A stretch of 64,000 bases of DNA from a virus: the IMG/VR virus record IMGVR_UViG_3300047678_000239, positions 1 through 64,000 of that record. One strand, 5' to 3'. Position numbers and translations under genes: made by a program. Below are positions 24,918-33,483 of this stretch, piece by piece; positions within the stretch are counted from its first letter, which is position 1, and each line of letters opens with the position of its first letter. The notes beneath the pieces are model-generated. The model was given only the letters and a program-made list of their open reading frames with translations, did not search any database and had not been told where the DNA came from.

Positions 24918-25370
24918 TTACTTAGCTTCTGGCACTTCGTTACTTCCGTCAATTTTCTCTTCTGCTCCGACCTTTGGAACAATAGAACCTTCATCATTGA
25001 TGCTAAAGTAACGATTCAATACGTGGCCCATATCTTCGTAAAGAGCTTCCATACGTTGTTCTACAACATAGCTCTCACGGGCCAACTTACCAAACTCTCC
25101 ACTACAACGGGACAATTCCTTCATATTACGGCTGACGGTGTTCTTATCAAACCATTCATCAGTTTCATTGAGAGTAAAACGCTCAGCGGACTTTGCAATC
25201 TCTTGAAGAGTTTGTGCAATTTCCATTAGGTTGTGCTCACGGCGAAGAATACGTCCATACTCATTGTATTTACCAATCATGCCGAGGGCGGCTTTCTTTT
25301 CTTCGATTGACCATTCATCTTTTTTATTGACGAATCCCTCAATTAGACTTTTTAGTTTCATGTCGCTCAT
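24918..25370 (-). CDS. Helical prohead-region protein, unknown
   Basis: A 150-residue protein with no recognised family. It looks almost entirely alpha-helical: LKSLIEGFVNKKDEWSIEEK, YNEYGRILRREHNLMEIAQT, then ERFTLNETDEW. No membrane segment or metal site is visible. It ends in an acidic, probably disordered tail. It lies between the Ala/Pro-rich core protein and the scaffold gene in the head-assembly operon, 21 nt after its upstream neighbour. T4 has small core proteins (gp67, gp68) in this operon, though placed between gp20 and gp21. A role as an internal core or assembly factor is inference from position. Confidence 0.55.
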   Translation of the reverse strand: MSDMKLKSLIEGFVNKKDEWSIEEKKAALGMIGKYNEYGRILRREHNLMEIAQTLQEIAKSAERFTLNETDEWFDKNTVSRNMKELSRCSGEFGKLARESYVVEQRMEALYEDMGHVLNRYFSINDEGSIVPKVGAEEKIDGSNEVPEAK

Positions 25371-25391
25371 TGTTATAATCCTTGTAAGTTA

Positions 25392-26051
25392 TTATGCTGC
25401 TTGTTGACCAACCAATCCCGACATTGCAGACAACAATTCAGCAGCCCCAGGAATGTTCTTAAAAGGAATCATTTCGTCAGAGAAGAGTTGGAACTCTTCT
25501 TGATTTTGAATCTTTAATTTTTGAACCATTTCTGTTGCAAGTGAATCAATTGTGTTTGTCTTGAAAGCGTGGTCAAGAAGCTTTCCTAACAAGAACGTGA
25601 CTCCACCCTGGGAAACCAAGTGGATGTATGATTGTTCTTTTAGCTCTTCTTCTGCTTCACCTTTTTCTGCTTTGGCTTTTTCAAGTTCAGCTGACGCTTT
25701 GAGGGCGTCTTCTTTTGCTTTGTCAACTTCCTCTCCACCTTCTGGAGCAGGAGCGGCTGGGGACTTCCCAACAGGAGTTGCTTTTCCTGGTTGAGGAGCA
25801 GCTGGGGCTTTTGGAGAACTATCGGCTCCAGCTTCTGGGGCTGGTTGTGCAGGAGCTTCTTCGCCTTGTCCAGCATTGTCTTTATCCAATTCTTCTTCTG
25901 GTGGTCTTTCATTTTTAGCCTCTTGTTTTAGGGATTTCTTTTTTGCTTCGGTAATAACACGCCAGTCCAAGTTAATGCGGCCGGTGTTTGATTTGCTACC
26001 AATCTCTGTTAAGAGTGCTTTGAAAGTTGGGTTGTTTTTATAGTCGCTCAT
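25392..26051 (-). CDS. Ala/Pro/Glu-rich prohead core-like protein
   Basis: A 219-residue protein. Residues 1-45 (NPTFKALLTEIGSKSNTGRI, then DWRVITEAKKKS) are a short folded or helical start. Residues 50-110 are a low-complexity Ala/Pro/Gly/Glu tract, followed by a Lys/Glu/Ala helix (AKEDALKASAELEKAKAEKG). The last 80 residues look compactly helical (VTFLLGKLLDHAFKT, then AAELLSAMSGLV). Charged low-complexity sections like this are common in phage core proteins that are cleaved and expelled. It directly follows the protease gene with an 11-nt gap and has a TATTTATA box 3 nt before its start, inside the operon. Function inferred from neighbours. Confidence 0.55.
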   Translation of the reverse strand: MSDYKNNPTFKALLTEIGSKSNTGRINLDWRVITEAKKKSLKQEAKNERPPEEELDKDNAGQGEEAPAQPAPEAGADSSPKAPAAPQPGKATPVGKSPAAPAPEGGEEVDKAKEDALKASAELEKAKAEKGEAEEELKEQSYIHLVSQGGVTFLLGKLLDHAFKTNTIDSLATEMVQKLKIQNQEEFQLFSDEMIPFKNIPGAAELLSAMSGLVGQQAA

Positions 26052-26054
26052 AGA

Positions 26055-26062
26055 TATAAATA
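26055..26062 (-). promoter_or_regulatory. TATTTATA box, 3 nt before a start codon, inside the head operon
   Basis: Reads TATTTATA-TCT-ATG and occupies most of the 11-nt gap between gp21 and the Ala/Pro-rich core protein. A promoter or processing site in so short a gap is notable. Confidence 0.5.
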
Positions 26063-26689
26063 TTAACGAGTTTCAGAAAGAATGTCTCGGATGATGTTTT
26101 CGATGTTAAGATACTTGTCGATGGCCTTGTTATCAGACCCTTCTGCAAGCTTCTTACTGTGGTCTACAGATTCGTTTAGGTTCATGTAAGCGCCGCGAGT
26201 AGATGGAGAAGAAACCAAATCAAAGCAAAGTAATTCGAAATCGTCTTGAACTTCTACGGTGTTTTCTGCCATCTGACGAACCGAACCCAGCCCGCGGCTT
26301 GAGATACCAAGACGAACGTTGTTCTTTACCAATTCACGAGCAATGTTTCCAGATGGGGTGGTTAGAACTTCGATAGTTCCAACTACATCATCACCTTCCC
26401 AGTGACATTCCACAACGTTGTGAGAAACGTTCTTCAAATTGATTACGGAAGAATCTGGGTGGTCAAGTTCACCAAGAGCACGGCGCTCTTTGATGATTTG
26501 TTGGTATTTCTCAACCTCACGTTGTAAAACGTGGCGAGGATATACTCTACCATTGTGATTCTTCTGGCCGGCCTTTTGTAAAATACCTTTCAAGGTAAAT
26601 GCGCCAGTTGAGGACTTAGCCTCACTCAACATTTGAGGAGTTATCTCAAATGGAATAAAGTCTACAAGTAGTTGTTTGATTACGTTCAT
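26063..26689 (-). CDS. 21: Prohead core protein protease, T4 gp21-like
   Basis: A 208-residue serine protease, close to the T4 length of 212. The catalytic histidine is in GELDHPDSS (H77) and the catalytic serine in RLGISSRGLGSV (S130 or S131), matching the gp21 H and S pattern. The N terminus carries GAFTLKGILQKAGQKNHNGR, followed by RVYPRHVLQREV, the substrate-cleft strand of this family. It cuts scaffold and capsid prosegments at (L/I)-x-E sites during prohead maturation and then itself. It starts 1 nt after the upstream stop and has an AAGGT ribosome site. It is one of the most secure calls in the window. Confidence 0.92.
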   Translation of the reverse strand: MNVIKQLLVDFIPFEITPQMLSEAKSSTGAFTLKGILQKAGQKNHNGRVYPRHVLQREVEKYQQIIKERRALGELDHPDSSVINLKNVSHNVVECHWEGDDVVGTIEVLTTPSGNIARELVKNNVRLGISSRGLGSVRQMAENTVEVQDDFELLCFDLVSSPSTRGAYMNLNESVDHSKKLAEGSDNKAIDKYLNIENIIRDILSETR

Positions 26690-26690
26690 G

Positions 26691-27212
26691 TTATACCTTG
26701 TGGCCAGCTATACCCATGTTTTGTGGATATTTGATTGGGCCTGTATTTTTAAGACCAACCTCTGGTTTTGTTACCGAAGAGGCTTGAGGAGCGTCAGCAA
26801 CTTTCGAATCATCTGATTCTGGAGCTGCATCCGATACCTTGATTTTGAATGCTGTGTTTACGTAGTAGTCTTTCTTTTCTTTGTCTTTCAATACAACGAA
26901 ATACTCATCCTTCAACATAAATACACCAACTCCTGTTACGGTGATTGTGTAATCTTTTTCAATTTGACCAACGGCGCCTTTCGACGCACGAAGTGTGACT
27001 TGCTTGTTTAACAAATTTTTCGACAAGGAACTTTCCAAAGCCTTTTTGGCTGTTTCGGTCTGTTTATCGAGTGTCGTTTCAAATTCTTGAAAGTCTTTGA
27101 GAACATCATAGAAATTTTCTCCAGTAGTTCCTGCTGTTGATGGCGCGGCTCCTGGTGTCGTTATTGGGCCGTCTTCATTTAGAATATTGCGGGCGAGGTC
27201 AGCTAATTTCAT
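26691..27212 (-). CDS. Head-operon protein, unknown (gp68-position)
   Basis: A 173-residue protein without a recognised family. A helical N terminus (MKLADLARNILNEDG) is followed by a Gly/Thr/Ala linker. A helix with heptad-like spacing (DFQEFETTLDKQTETAKKAL) and a beta-rich middle (DYTITVTGVGVFMLKDEYFV) come next, and it ends in a Pro/Ser-rich tail. The start MK-x-x-x-L-x-x-x-I-L-x-E resembles N termini of other proteins in this operon and may be a common core-targeting helix. Placed between portal and protease, where T4 has the core proteins gp67 and gp68. Function inferred only from location. Confidence 0.5.
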   Translation of the reverse strand: MKLADLARNILNEDGPITTPGAAPSTAGTTGENFYDVLKDFQEFETTLDKQTETAKKALESSLSKNLLNKQVTLRASKGAVGQIEKDYTITVTGVGVFMLKDEYFVVLKDKEKKDYYVNTAFKIKVSDAAPESDDSKVADAPQASSVTKPEVGLKNTGPIKYPQNMGIAGHKV

Positions 27213-27215
27213 AGA

Positions 27216-27923
27216 TTATTTTCCTATACGTTCGATTTTACGAGCGATGTTTTTAAGGCGAGAGTGAACTTCCTTAATGTCTTGTTTACTACGCTTCCAT
27301 AGCTGGGATTGGTCAACACCGGTTTCCAACTTCAATCGTTCACAGATTGATACTAAAAATTCTACTTCGTGAAGAATCTTCTTCGCTTCACGAATTCCAT
27401 AAGAAACCTTGGCGTGATTCTTCATAATGTTGCTACTCTTGAAATTTGCGAAGCGGCCTTCAGCCACAACTCCACCAGCTACGTCAACTGAATCGGTAAC
27501 TTCTTCTCCAACTACCTTTCCGCCTGGCATAGAACGAGCAGCCAATTTCTTCTTTCTTTCTCCATCACCTTTACCAGAAAATGCCATTGGAGTTTGATAG
27601 CCAGCAACCGCTCCAGTGCCGGTCATTTCGAACATATTTCCACCAGTTACTTCGATGCCAGGCCCAGCAGCTTCTAAAAACTTCTCAACCTGTTCTTTGG
27701 TTCCAGCTAAGGTCATCTTGTAGTAAGATGGGTGGCCAGCCTCACTACTAAGTGTATCTGGAGAAGACCCCTTACCAAAGGTTAATCCAAATTGAGTAGC
27801 AAGTTGAATCAATTCATCTTCTGTGCGCTCAGTCTTGCTATCGTCCAAAGTCAATACAGCATGTGTATTGGAAACTTCAGCGATGACTTCGTTGATTAAT
27901 CGGTATAGTTCGGATTTTTTCAT
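27216..27923 (-). CDS. Head-operon protein, unknown
   Basis: A 235-residue protein with no recognised family. The N-terminal helix (SELYRLINEVIAEVS) is again of the short amphipathic type seen at the starts of neighbours. A middle region is Gly/Ser-rich with VEKFLEAAGPGIEVTGG. A basic patch (GDGERKKKLAARS) is followed by a C-terminal helical bundle (SYGIREAKKILHEVEFLVSI, SRLKNIARKIERIGK). The layout suggests a two-part internal protein. It is separated by 3 nt from its downstream neighbour and starts directly before the stop of its upstream neighbour, so it is an integral part of the head operon. Confidence 0.5.
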   Translation of the reverse strand: MKKSELYRLINEVIAEVSNTHAVLTLDDSKTERTEDELIQLATQFGLTFGKGSSPDTLSSEAGHPSYYKMTLAGTKEQVEKFLEAAGPGIEVTGGNMFEMTGTGAVAGYQTPMAFSGKGDGERKKKLAARSMPGGKVVGEEVTDSVDVAGGVVAEGRFANFKSSNIMKNHAKVSYGIREAKKILHEVEFLVSICERLKLETGVDQSQLWKRSKQDIKEVHSRLKNIARKIERIGK

Positions 27924-28811
27924 TTATTCTTTGATGGTTTCCAACTCTTTGATTAATTCATATGAAAGTAATAGAGCCATAACATGATTTTCTTTAACCA
28001 ATGTTCCCTTTGAAATCTTATCCAATTGATTGACAGTTTCATCAAGTTTAATCTTGATAACTTCATTCTTAACCACACCTTTCAGTTCAAGAATTCTACC
28101 ACGAACCGTTGGAATTTCTTGATTGATATACTGACGAAGAGAGTTTGTATTGCTTATATTGTTGATATACTCTCTGATTAGAACCTTTTGGCGGTCATTC
28201 AAATTCTTGTATTTTTCGTTGAACGAATCCACAAGCAACTTATAAGCCAACAAACGAACCTCTTCATTTTGTTGTTGATAGACCTTGATTAAATCTTTCT
28301 TTTCTGCTTCAGAAATCAAACGAGTAGGAGTCTTGGTCGAAATCATTGATTCTACAATACAATTACGAGACTTGTAGATTTCTCTTGGGTCACAATTGGC
28401 GTTTGATACGGCTTCTTCGAAAATTTTGTAGATTGAGGCGAGAAGCTTGTAATTGCCAATTGCACCCTTTAGAAAATCATCAATTGGATAATTTGAACGA
28501 ATCTCACTGATTAATTCATATTTCTGTTTGAGTAAGACTTGTTCGTTAAGTTTCTTTCTGGCACGAATAACCGTTTCCAATAAACGGTCAGCATGAACGT
28601 TGTCTTTTACCTTCTCTTCGAAGATAATACGATAAAGACGATTTTCCTTTCCAAGCTCAGTGGATTCGGAAAAATATTTACGCAAGATTGAATTTGCCTT
28701 TGAGTCTTCTGAACCGTTTAAAATATCGGCAGTGACCTGTCTGACCAGCAATTCAAATAAGATGCCGCTATTTCGGTATTTCGAGTGTTTCATTTTTTTA
28801 ATTGGAGCCAT
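27924..28811 (-). CDS. Conserved T4-like head-operon protein (KHSKYRNSG family)
   Basis: A 295-residue helical protein. The N terminus KHSKYRNSGILFELLVRQVT is a conserved opening of a hypothetical protein that sits next to the portal gene in many marine T4-like phages. The rest is strongly helical and charged, with RDRQ-type basic patches (NDRQKVLIREYINNIS) and a C-terminal helix (NHVMALLLSYELIKELETIK). No enzymatic motif visible. The position directly downstream of the portal suggests a role in prohead initiation or core assembly, in place of T4 gp40/gp67. A TATTTATA box lies 12 nt before the ATG. Family recognition is from memory of the motif; function unknown. Confidence 0.55.
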   Translation of the reverse strand: MAPIKKMKHSKYRNSGILFELLVRQVTADILNGSEDSKANSILRKYFSESTELGKENRLYRIIFEEKVKDNVHADRLLETVIRARKKLNEQVLLKQKYELISEIRSNYPIDDFLKGAIGNYKLLASIYKIFEEAVSNANCDPREIYKSRNCIVESMISTKTPTRLISEAEKKDLIKVYQQQNEEVRLLAYKLLVDSFNEKYKNLNDRQKVLIREYINNISNTNSLRQYINQEIPTVRGRILELKGVVKNEVIKIKLDETVNQLDKISKGTLVKENHVMALLLSYELIKELETIKE

Positions 28812-28823
28812 AGAAAACTTACA

Positions 28824-28831
28824 TATAAATA
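28824..28831 (-). promoter_or_regulatory. TATTTATA box between portal and next gene
   Basis: Lies 12 nt before the start codon at 28811, in the 47-nt gap after the portal gene. Confidence 0.45.
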
Positions 28832-28858
28832 TGTTTCAACATGATAAAAACTTGATAA

Positions 28859-30751
28859 TTACACTGGTTTGTCATCTTGGACAAGAGAGGACTCATCCAA
28901 CATTGATTTCTTCTCTGTAATTACCTTTTTTACTGTCTTGTCAAATCTAGCTTCTAACTTGGTTTTTATACTCTTTAGTTCTTCGTCGAGAGACAGTGGT
29001 GAACCTCCCCTAAACCTGTGTTTGATTGGATTGGAGGTTGTATCAGCTCTATTTTCGAGGCGTCCCAGTGGGTCTTCTCCACGATTTTTAACCTGACTGG
29101 TTGAGTATTTTTCTTTGTTTCCCGTTTGGTCACGTTCTTTCTTTTCCTCAATGGTCATAATATCTTCCTCAGTGACTTCCTTCAACTCAGGCAAGTCAGG
29201 AAGCTCGTCTCCGCCGGCTGGCGATTCTGATGGAGGTGCGTCTCCACCTCCACCCATATCTTGTGGCTTTCCATCTCCATCAATTGCTTGGTTGCTGGTG
29301 GCTGGGTCATTGCCATCTTCTTCAATTTGGCTCATTCTCCAAGTTTCTTTTTGGTCCTTGATGATTTCTGTGGCCACTTCTTCAATGTCATCCTTAGACA
29401 TGCTCCAAACGTTTTTGTAAATCCAATCTTTGCTGAACATCTTGGCTTCGACCATATCCTTAGCGAGATTGACCTTATCCTGCCAAATAGCCAACTTCTC
29501 TTGTTCAAAGATGGTGGATGGATTGGATAATTCAATTTCGAAATCGACCAAGCTGGCGTCTTTATATCCTTGAATGAACAAATGAACAACAGCAATCTTA
29601 GTTAGTTCAGAAACAATGATGCGTTGAATACGACCAATGGTGCGAGAGAAACGAACATCTTCAGCAGCCAAAGTAGCTTTTCCAGAAATACCTTCTTCAT
29701 AACCAAGGAAAGCCTTTGGAATTTTCAAAGCTGCCATCATCTTGTTACGAACATATTCAATGTCCTCTGTTCCAGTAAATTCCATACCAGGGAGTGTCTC
29801 AATCTGAGTTCCACTGTCAGAACCACGAACTGGTAGATAAAAGTCTTCTACCATGTTATTCAAATTGAATCTCAAGTTGTAATCACCTGTTCTTTCATCG
29901 ATATAAGGAACCTTCTTGATTTGATTCATTATCTTTTGCATGAAACCGTCTATTTCATTTGGTGGCACATTTCCAACATCAATCTTAAAAATACGCTTTT
30001 CCGGTGCACGCATGATACGGTGAATTAACATAGCGTCTTCCATCAAACTCAATTGTTTCCAAACACGACGAGCTCCTTCCAACATTGATTTACCATATGG
30101 TAGAAAGTTACTATCTGAAATTAAACGGAAGTGGGCAATTTCAAAGTTTTCATACTCATTACCTCCGCCCAAACCATCATGTTGATACTTTACATAATTG
30201 ATATTGTTTGGGTCGGAACCTTCGACTCTCGTAATTTCATAAGCACTTAGAGGACGGACGACATAAACTCCATATTCTGGAGACAGTTCCAACTTCAAAA
30301 AGAAGTCTCCATACTTACACATGTTACGAACCCAAGACCACAAATTGAATTCAATATTGAGAACATCGTAAAACAAGTTCTCCAAAATCTTCTTGATATT
30401 TTCGTCGCTTGAGCGAATGGTCAACACCTTACCAAATTCAGAAGGAACCAGAGTTTCATCAGCATAAATGTCGAGCGCGCTGCTCAAGATTGGGTCCATG
30501 TCCATAACATCGTAATCACGAAACAACTCCAAACGAGCTGATTGATATGACAACGACATATCACGGTTATGAAGATTGTAGGTTGAGCTTCTTAAGCGAT
30601 TAAATCTATCGCGTAGGCTGTTTTTATCTGTAGCGTATTGGACTTCATCGGTATCAACTACTTTGAGTTTCTTTCCTCCAATATTACGAACAATTACATC
30701 CGTAGAAAACAGCTTCTTCAGCTTTGAAAATAAGTCTTTTTGTTCTGCCAT
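28859..30751 (-). CDS. 20: Portal vertex protein, T4 gp20-like
   Basis: A 630-residue protein (T4: 524). Diagnostic stretches are SSTYNLHNRDMSLSYQSARL, DMDPILSSALDIYADETLVP, LMEDAMLIHRIMRAPEKRIF, GNVPPNEIDGFMQKIMNQIK and DFYLPVRGSDSGTQIETLPG, all in the gp20 order. The last is the stem/tunnel region next to the DNA channel. Extra length comes from a C-terminal Gly/Pro/Asp-rich extension (after about residue 490) that is likely flexible. The portal dodecamer starts prohead assembly and is the gate for packaging by gp17. It follows TerL by 60 nt, without the sheath and tube genes that lie between them in T4. Confidence 0.93.
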   Translation of the reverse strand: MAEQKDLFSKLKKLFSTDVIVRNIGGKKLKVVDTDEVQYATDKNSLRDRFNRLRSSTYNLHNRDMSLSYQSARLELFRDYDVMDMDPILSSALDIYADETLVPSEFGKVLTIRSSDENIKKILENLFYDVLNIEFNLWSWVRNMCKYGDFFLKLELSPEYGVYVVRPLSAYEITRVEGSDPNNINYVKYQHDGLGGGNEYENFEIAHFRLISDSNFLPYGKSMLEGARRVWKQLSLMEDAMLIHRIMRAPEKRIFKIDVGNVPPNEIDGFMQKIMNQIKKVPYIDERTGDYNLRFNLNNMVEDFYLPVRGSDSGTQIETLPGMEFTGTEDIEYVRNKMMAALKIPKAFLGYEEGISGKATLAAEDVRFSRTIGRIQRIIVSELTKIAVVHLFIQGYKDASLVDFEIELSNPSTIFEQEKLAIWQDKVNLAKDMVEAKMFSKDWIYKNVWSMSKDDIEEVATEIIKDQKETWRMSQIEEDGNDPATSNQAIDGDGKPQDMGGGGDAPPSESPAGGDELPDLPELKEVTEEDIMTIEEKKERDQTGNKEKYSTSQVKNRGEDPLGRLENRADTTSNPIKHRFRGGSPLSLDEELKSIKTKLEARFDKTVKKVITEKKSMLDESSLVQDDKPV

Positions 30752-30784
30752 AAGGTGTAATGATATATATATAAGTCCGCTAAC

Positions 30785-30792
30785 TATAAATA
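30785..30792 (-). promoter_or_regulatory. TATTTATA box before portal gene
   Basis: Lies 33 nt before the portal start codon, in the 60-nt gap after TerL, leaving room for a short leader. Confidence 0.5.
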
Positions 30793-30811
30793 TTGTCCCA
30801 ACGTTCTTTTA

Positions 30812-32458
30812 TCAGAGTAACCAACGCAAATCCTCTTTGGTATGGTCTTTCAATCCAACGTTCATTTTCCAAGGGTCAACTTGAACACCGTAAATATTGC
30901 CGCCCATAATTGGTAGACGAGACGAAGGCTTCTGCCCTTCTGCTGTTGCTGAAGAACCAATTTTGCTTAAAAGTATTTTTGATATAGCCTCACTCTCTGT
31001 TCTAAGCCTCAAGGCGATGTCTCTTATCCACATTGCTATTCCTGCTGCCAGCACAAGGTCATCGTTGTAACCAGACATAGCTTCAGCCTTAGAAGTAACT
31101 CCAGATGCCTTCCAGATGAACACTTTCAATTCTTCAATCAGTCTAGAAGAATGTATAATAAATTCCTTGTTTCTAATATAACTCTCCAATTTCGAAATAA
31201 TGAGAGGGCGAGTTTTATTACTTGTGGTGAATCCAGGTGTCATCTTTCTTTCGGCACTGTTTATCTTATTGGTCATTTGACTTTCAACGTCAACATATTG
31301 AAGGTCGCTTGAACTATAAAATAGATTAGGATATTCATTGTCCAAAATTTCTTGGATGACGGCCCAACCAACGTTGGCATTTTCTACCACCAAAATAGCC
31401 ATGTTGTATTCGGTTGCCATAGACATGAGAGCTCGAGCAAAGTCTTTGGTTGGTATTTTTCCTTTATACTCAGATACTTGTTCCATTGATTCAATGTCGA
31501 TGATTTGGGCTCCTGAAAAGTCCGTTCCATCTCCTCTACTAACGTCTGCTGTAACCATGTATGATTTGCCGGCTGTTGGGTATTCCCAAATCCAATATCC
31601 CTTATCTATTCCACGCTTTTCAATTGGAGGCTTAACGTGTGTTTGTTCATACCAATCCAATACAGGAATTTCGATAACGGTATTACCTGAAGTAGAAAAT
31701 GTGCAATCACATTCTTGAGATGCTCCACGCTCTCCGAGAAGTTTGGTTTGGTTATCTCTCCACGCTTTGTCTCTTTCTGGATGCAAATGCCAAGGAAGAG
31801 TTATTCTCTTAAAATCATTTTCACTTTGTTCTGATTCAATCCACAATTTGTGAAAGAAGTTACCAACACCGTTTGGCGTCGAAAGGATGATAGCCTTACC
31901 TCCGGTAGATAGTGTTGATTGAGCGGACAGCCAAATTTCTTCAACGCCATCAATAAATGCAGCTTCGTCAATGATTAGAAGAGACAAAGCGGACGAACGA
32001 CCAGAGCTACCAGAAGATGAAGCTGCTTTGATTTGAGAACCATTTCCCAACTTTAGAGAGAGTTGGTTATCGATTACAATTTTCTGCTTCAACCAAGATG
32101 GTAAATTGTCATTAGCAAATCTAACTTTGGTAACAATGGACTTTGATGTTTCCTGTGTAATAGATAAACACAAAATTTCCTTGTCAGAATGAAAGGTCAT
32201 CAACCATAAAGCGTAAGCTGATACAAGGGTTGTAATTCCCATTTGACGAGACTTCAACACAATACTCTTGTTATGATTACTAAAATCCTTTAGTGTTTCA
32301 TCTTGAAAAGGATATGTCAAGAATGGTATAGTTCCACGCACAGGGTGCTGAATCTTAACATACTTCTTCATAAAATACAAAGGGTCGGTTGCACATCGTG
32401 CAAATTCCGACCTCATTATATTTTTGAGATTTTTGGTTGTATTTTCTGGATTAGCCAT
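30812..32458 (-). CDS. 17: Large terminase subunit, T4 gp17-like packaging motor
   Basis: A 548-residue protein (T4: 610). ATPase: an adenine-binding region with FLTYPFQDETLKDF, deviant Walker A SRQMGITT at residues 70-77, Walker B LLIIDEAAFI near 161-170, and coupling motif ILSTPNGVGN near 191-200. Nuclease: an RNase H-like fold starting MVTADVSRGDGTDFSG (catalytic D305), a middle acidic strand LVVENANVGWAV, and the last acidic pair in GYNDDLVLAAGIA. It cuts concatemers and pumps DNA into the prohead through the portal. The first 8 nt overlap the end of the Cys/His-dyad gene, so their translation is probably linked. N- and C-terminal domains are both complete. Confidence 0.95.
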   Translation of the reverse strand: MANPENTTKNLKNIMRSEFARCATDPLYFMKKYVKIQHPVRGTIPFLTYPFQDETLKDFSNHNKSIVLKSRQMGITTLVSAYALWLMTFHSDKEILCLSITQETSKSIVTKVRFANDNLPSWLKQKIVIDNQLSLKLGNGSQIKAASSSGSSGRSSALSLLIIDEAAFIDGVEEIWLSAQSTLSTGGKAIILSTPNGVGNFFHKLWIESEQSENDFKRITLPWHLHPERDKAWRDNQTKLLGERGASQECDCTFSTSGNTVIEIPVLDWYEQTHVKPPIEKRGIDKGYWIWEYPTAGKSYMVTADVSRGDGTDFSGAQIIDIESMEQVSEYKGKIPTKDFARALMSMATEYNMAILVVENANVGWAVIQEILDNEYPNLFYSSSDLQYVDVESQMTNKINSAERKMTPGFTTSNKTRPLIISKLESYIRNKEFIIHSSRLIEELKVFIWKASGVTSKAEAMSGYNDDLVLAAGIAMWIRDIALRLRTESEAISKILLSKIGSSATAEGQKPSSRLPIMGGNIYGVQVDPWKMNVGLKDHTKEDLRWLL

Positions 32459-32840
32459 GACCGAGTTGTTCGTATCTATTACCTATTTTAGAATCATATG
32501 TTCCAAAAAAAATTCTTGGTAAAGCCTCATTTACGCTTGGTGAAAATTGACTAATACTACCATCTAAAATTTTATCATCAACTTCTACCCAGTCGTGGTT
32601 TACTTGGTATTCATCATGTCCACTTTCATCATCATATTCCATGTATTTGAATGCGTCTGGATTATCCAATCTAAAACCTCCGATAACGTGTATCGATTTA
32701 ATATTTTTTTCTTTTAAAAGGTCAATTATTTTTGATGTAATAATTCCACAAGCTCCGGTTGGATTTCCAACTGACCTCAAAGCTTTCTCTGCGAGAGCAA
32801 GTATTAATTCCTCTCTTGGAATTTCTTTCGACAAATTCAT
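32451..32840 (-). CDS. Papain/transglutaminase-like Cys-His protein of unknown role
   Basis: A 129-residue protein. A conserved-looking cysteine in GNPTGACGIITSKI (C33) is followed by the strand IHVIGGFRL and then by VNHDWVEVDDKILDGSIS, a strand carrying His with a following Asp. The order Cys, then H-x-WVEVD, then D matches the triad layout of transglutaminase-like and NlpC/papain-fold proteins found in many phages. It could cut or crosslink protein, or remodel peptidoglycan; no substrate is suggested. It overlaps TerL by 8 nt on one side and the zinc-ribbon gene by 4 nt on the other, in a place where T4 has the small terminase. Enzyme class inferred by motif. Confidence 0.5.
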   Translation of the reverse strand: MNLSKEIPREELILALAEKALRSVGNPTGACGIITSKIIDLLKEKNIKSIHVIGGFRLDNPDAFKYMEYDDESGHDEYQVNHDWVEVDDKILDGSISQFSPSVNEALPRIFFGTYDSKIGNRYEQLGHG

Positions 32841-33451
32841 TTGTTCAAAATAACGTTAAGTTTCTCGATTTCTTCTGTAAGTCTTTTAACTTCTTTCAAA
32901 CAACGAACGTGGTCTTTTTTCAAGGACTTCAATAAGTCATTTCTACGAACATCGTTCCATTCTTCAACGAGACCGTTTGAATTAACGAAGGTTAAGACTT
33001 TGGTAGTCTTCATGTATTCAAGACCATCCTTAACTTTCGCCTTTATGTCCAAGATATAACCGAGCTCATTTTCAAACAGTTTCTTTTGTTCATATGCCGC
33101 CCACTTGCCTTCAAGCTTCAATCGCGTTTCGTATTCAACCAAACAATCAAGACACATGCCCGTCTTTGAGAACATTTTTTCATCCTGTTTGGTTCCCCAA
33201 CGAATTTCTTTTTTACAAGAAGTGCATCGAACGTTTGTCTCTTCACGAACAATGTCCATAATTGGAGTGTGAGAGGTCTTTCCATAAGACTTTTGAATCC
33301 AAGTTTTACCCTTAGAATCGGTCCAAATTTCTCCTTCTTTTCGTGTGGAATTATCCTCCACACCTTCATAGCCCACTTGAGTAATCGGCCTTTCGCCGTT
33401 CAAGTATTGCTGAACCATCTCAATATTCGATTTATTTTTTGCGTGTTTCAT
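32837..33451 (-). CDS. Zinc-ribbon plus coiled-coil protein; possible small terminase analogue
   Basis: A 204-residue protein. Four cysteines in two pairs, CTSCKKEIRWGTKQ and CLDC (about residues 76-101), form a likely zinc ribbon. The N-terminal half has EGEIWTDSKGKTWIQKSYGK. The C-terminal 60 residues are a charged helix with heptads (RNDLLKSLKKDHVRCLKEVK). T4 gp16, the small terminase, is mostly coiled coil and lies just before gp17. Here this gene is two genes upstream of TerL and could serve that purpose, but zinc ribbons are not usual in gp16, so the assignment is speculative. It is coupled to the downstream gene by a 4-nt overlap. Confidence 0.45.
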   Translation of the reverse strand: MKHAKNKSNIEMVQQYLNGERPITQVGYEGVEDNSTRKEGEIWTDSKGKTWIQKSYGKTSHTPIMDIVREETNVRCTSCKKEIRWGTKQDEKMFSKTGMCLDCLVEYETRLKLEGKWAAYEQKKLFENELGYILDIKAKVKDGLEYMKTTKVLTFVNSNGLVEEWNDVRRNDLLKSLKKDHVRCLKEVKRLTEEIEKLNVILNK

Positions 33452-33483
33452 AGTTACAACCGTGTAGTTATATATATGAAAAC

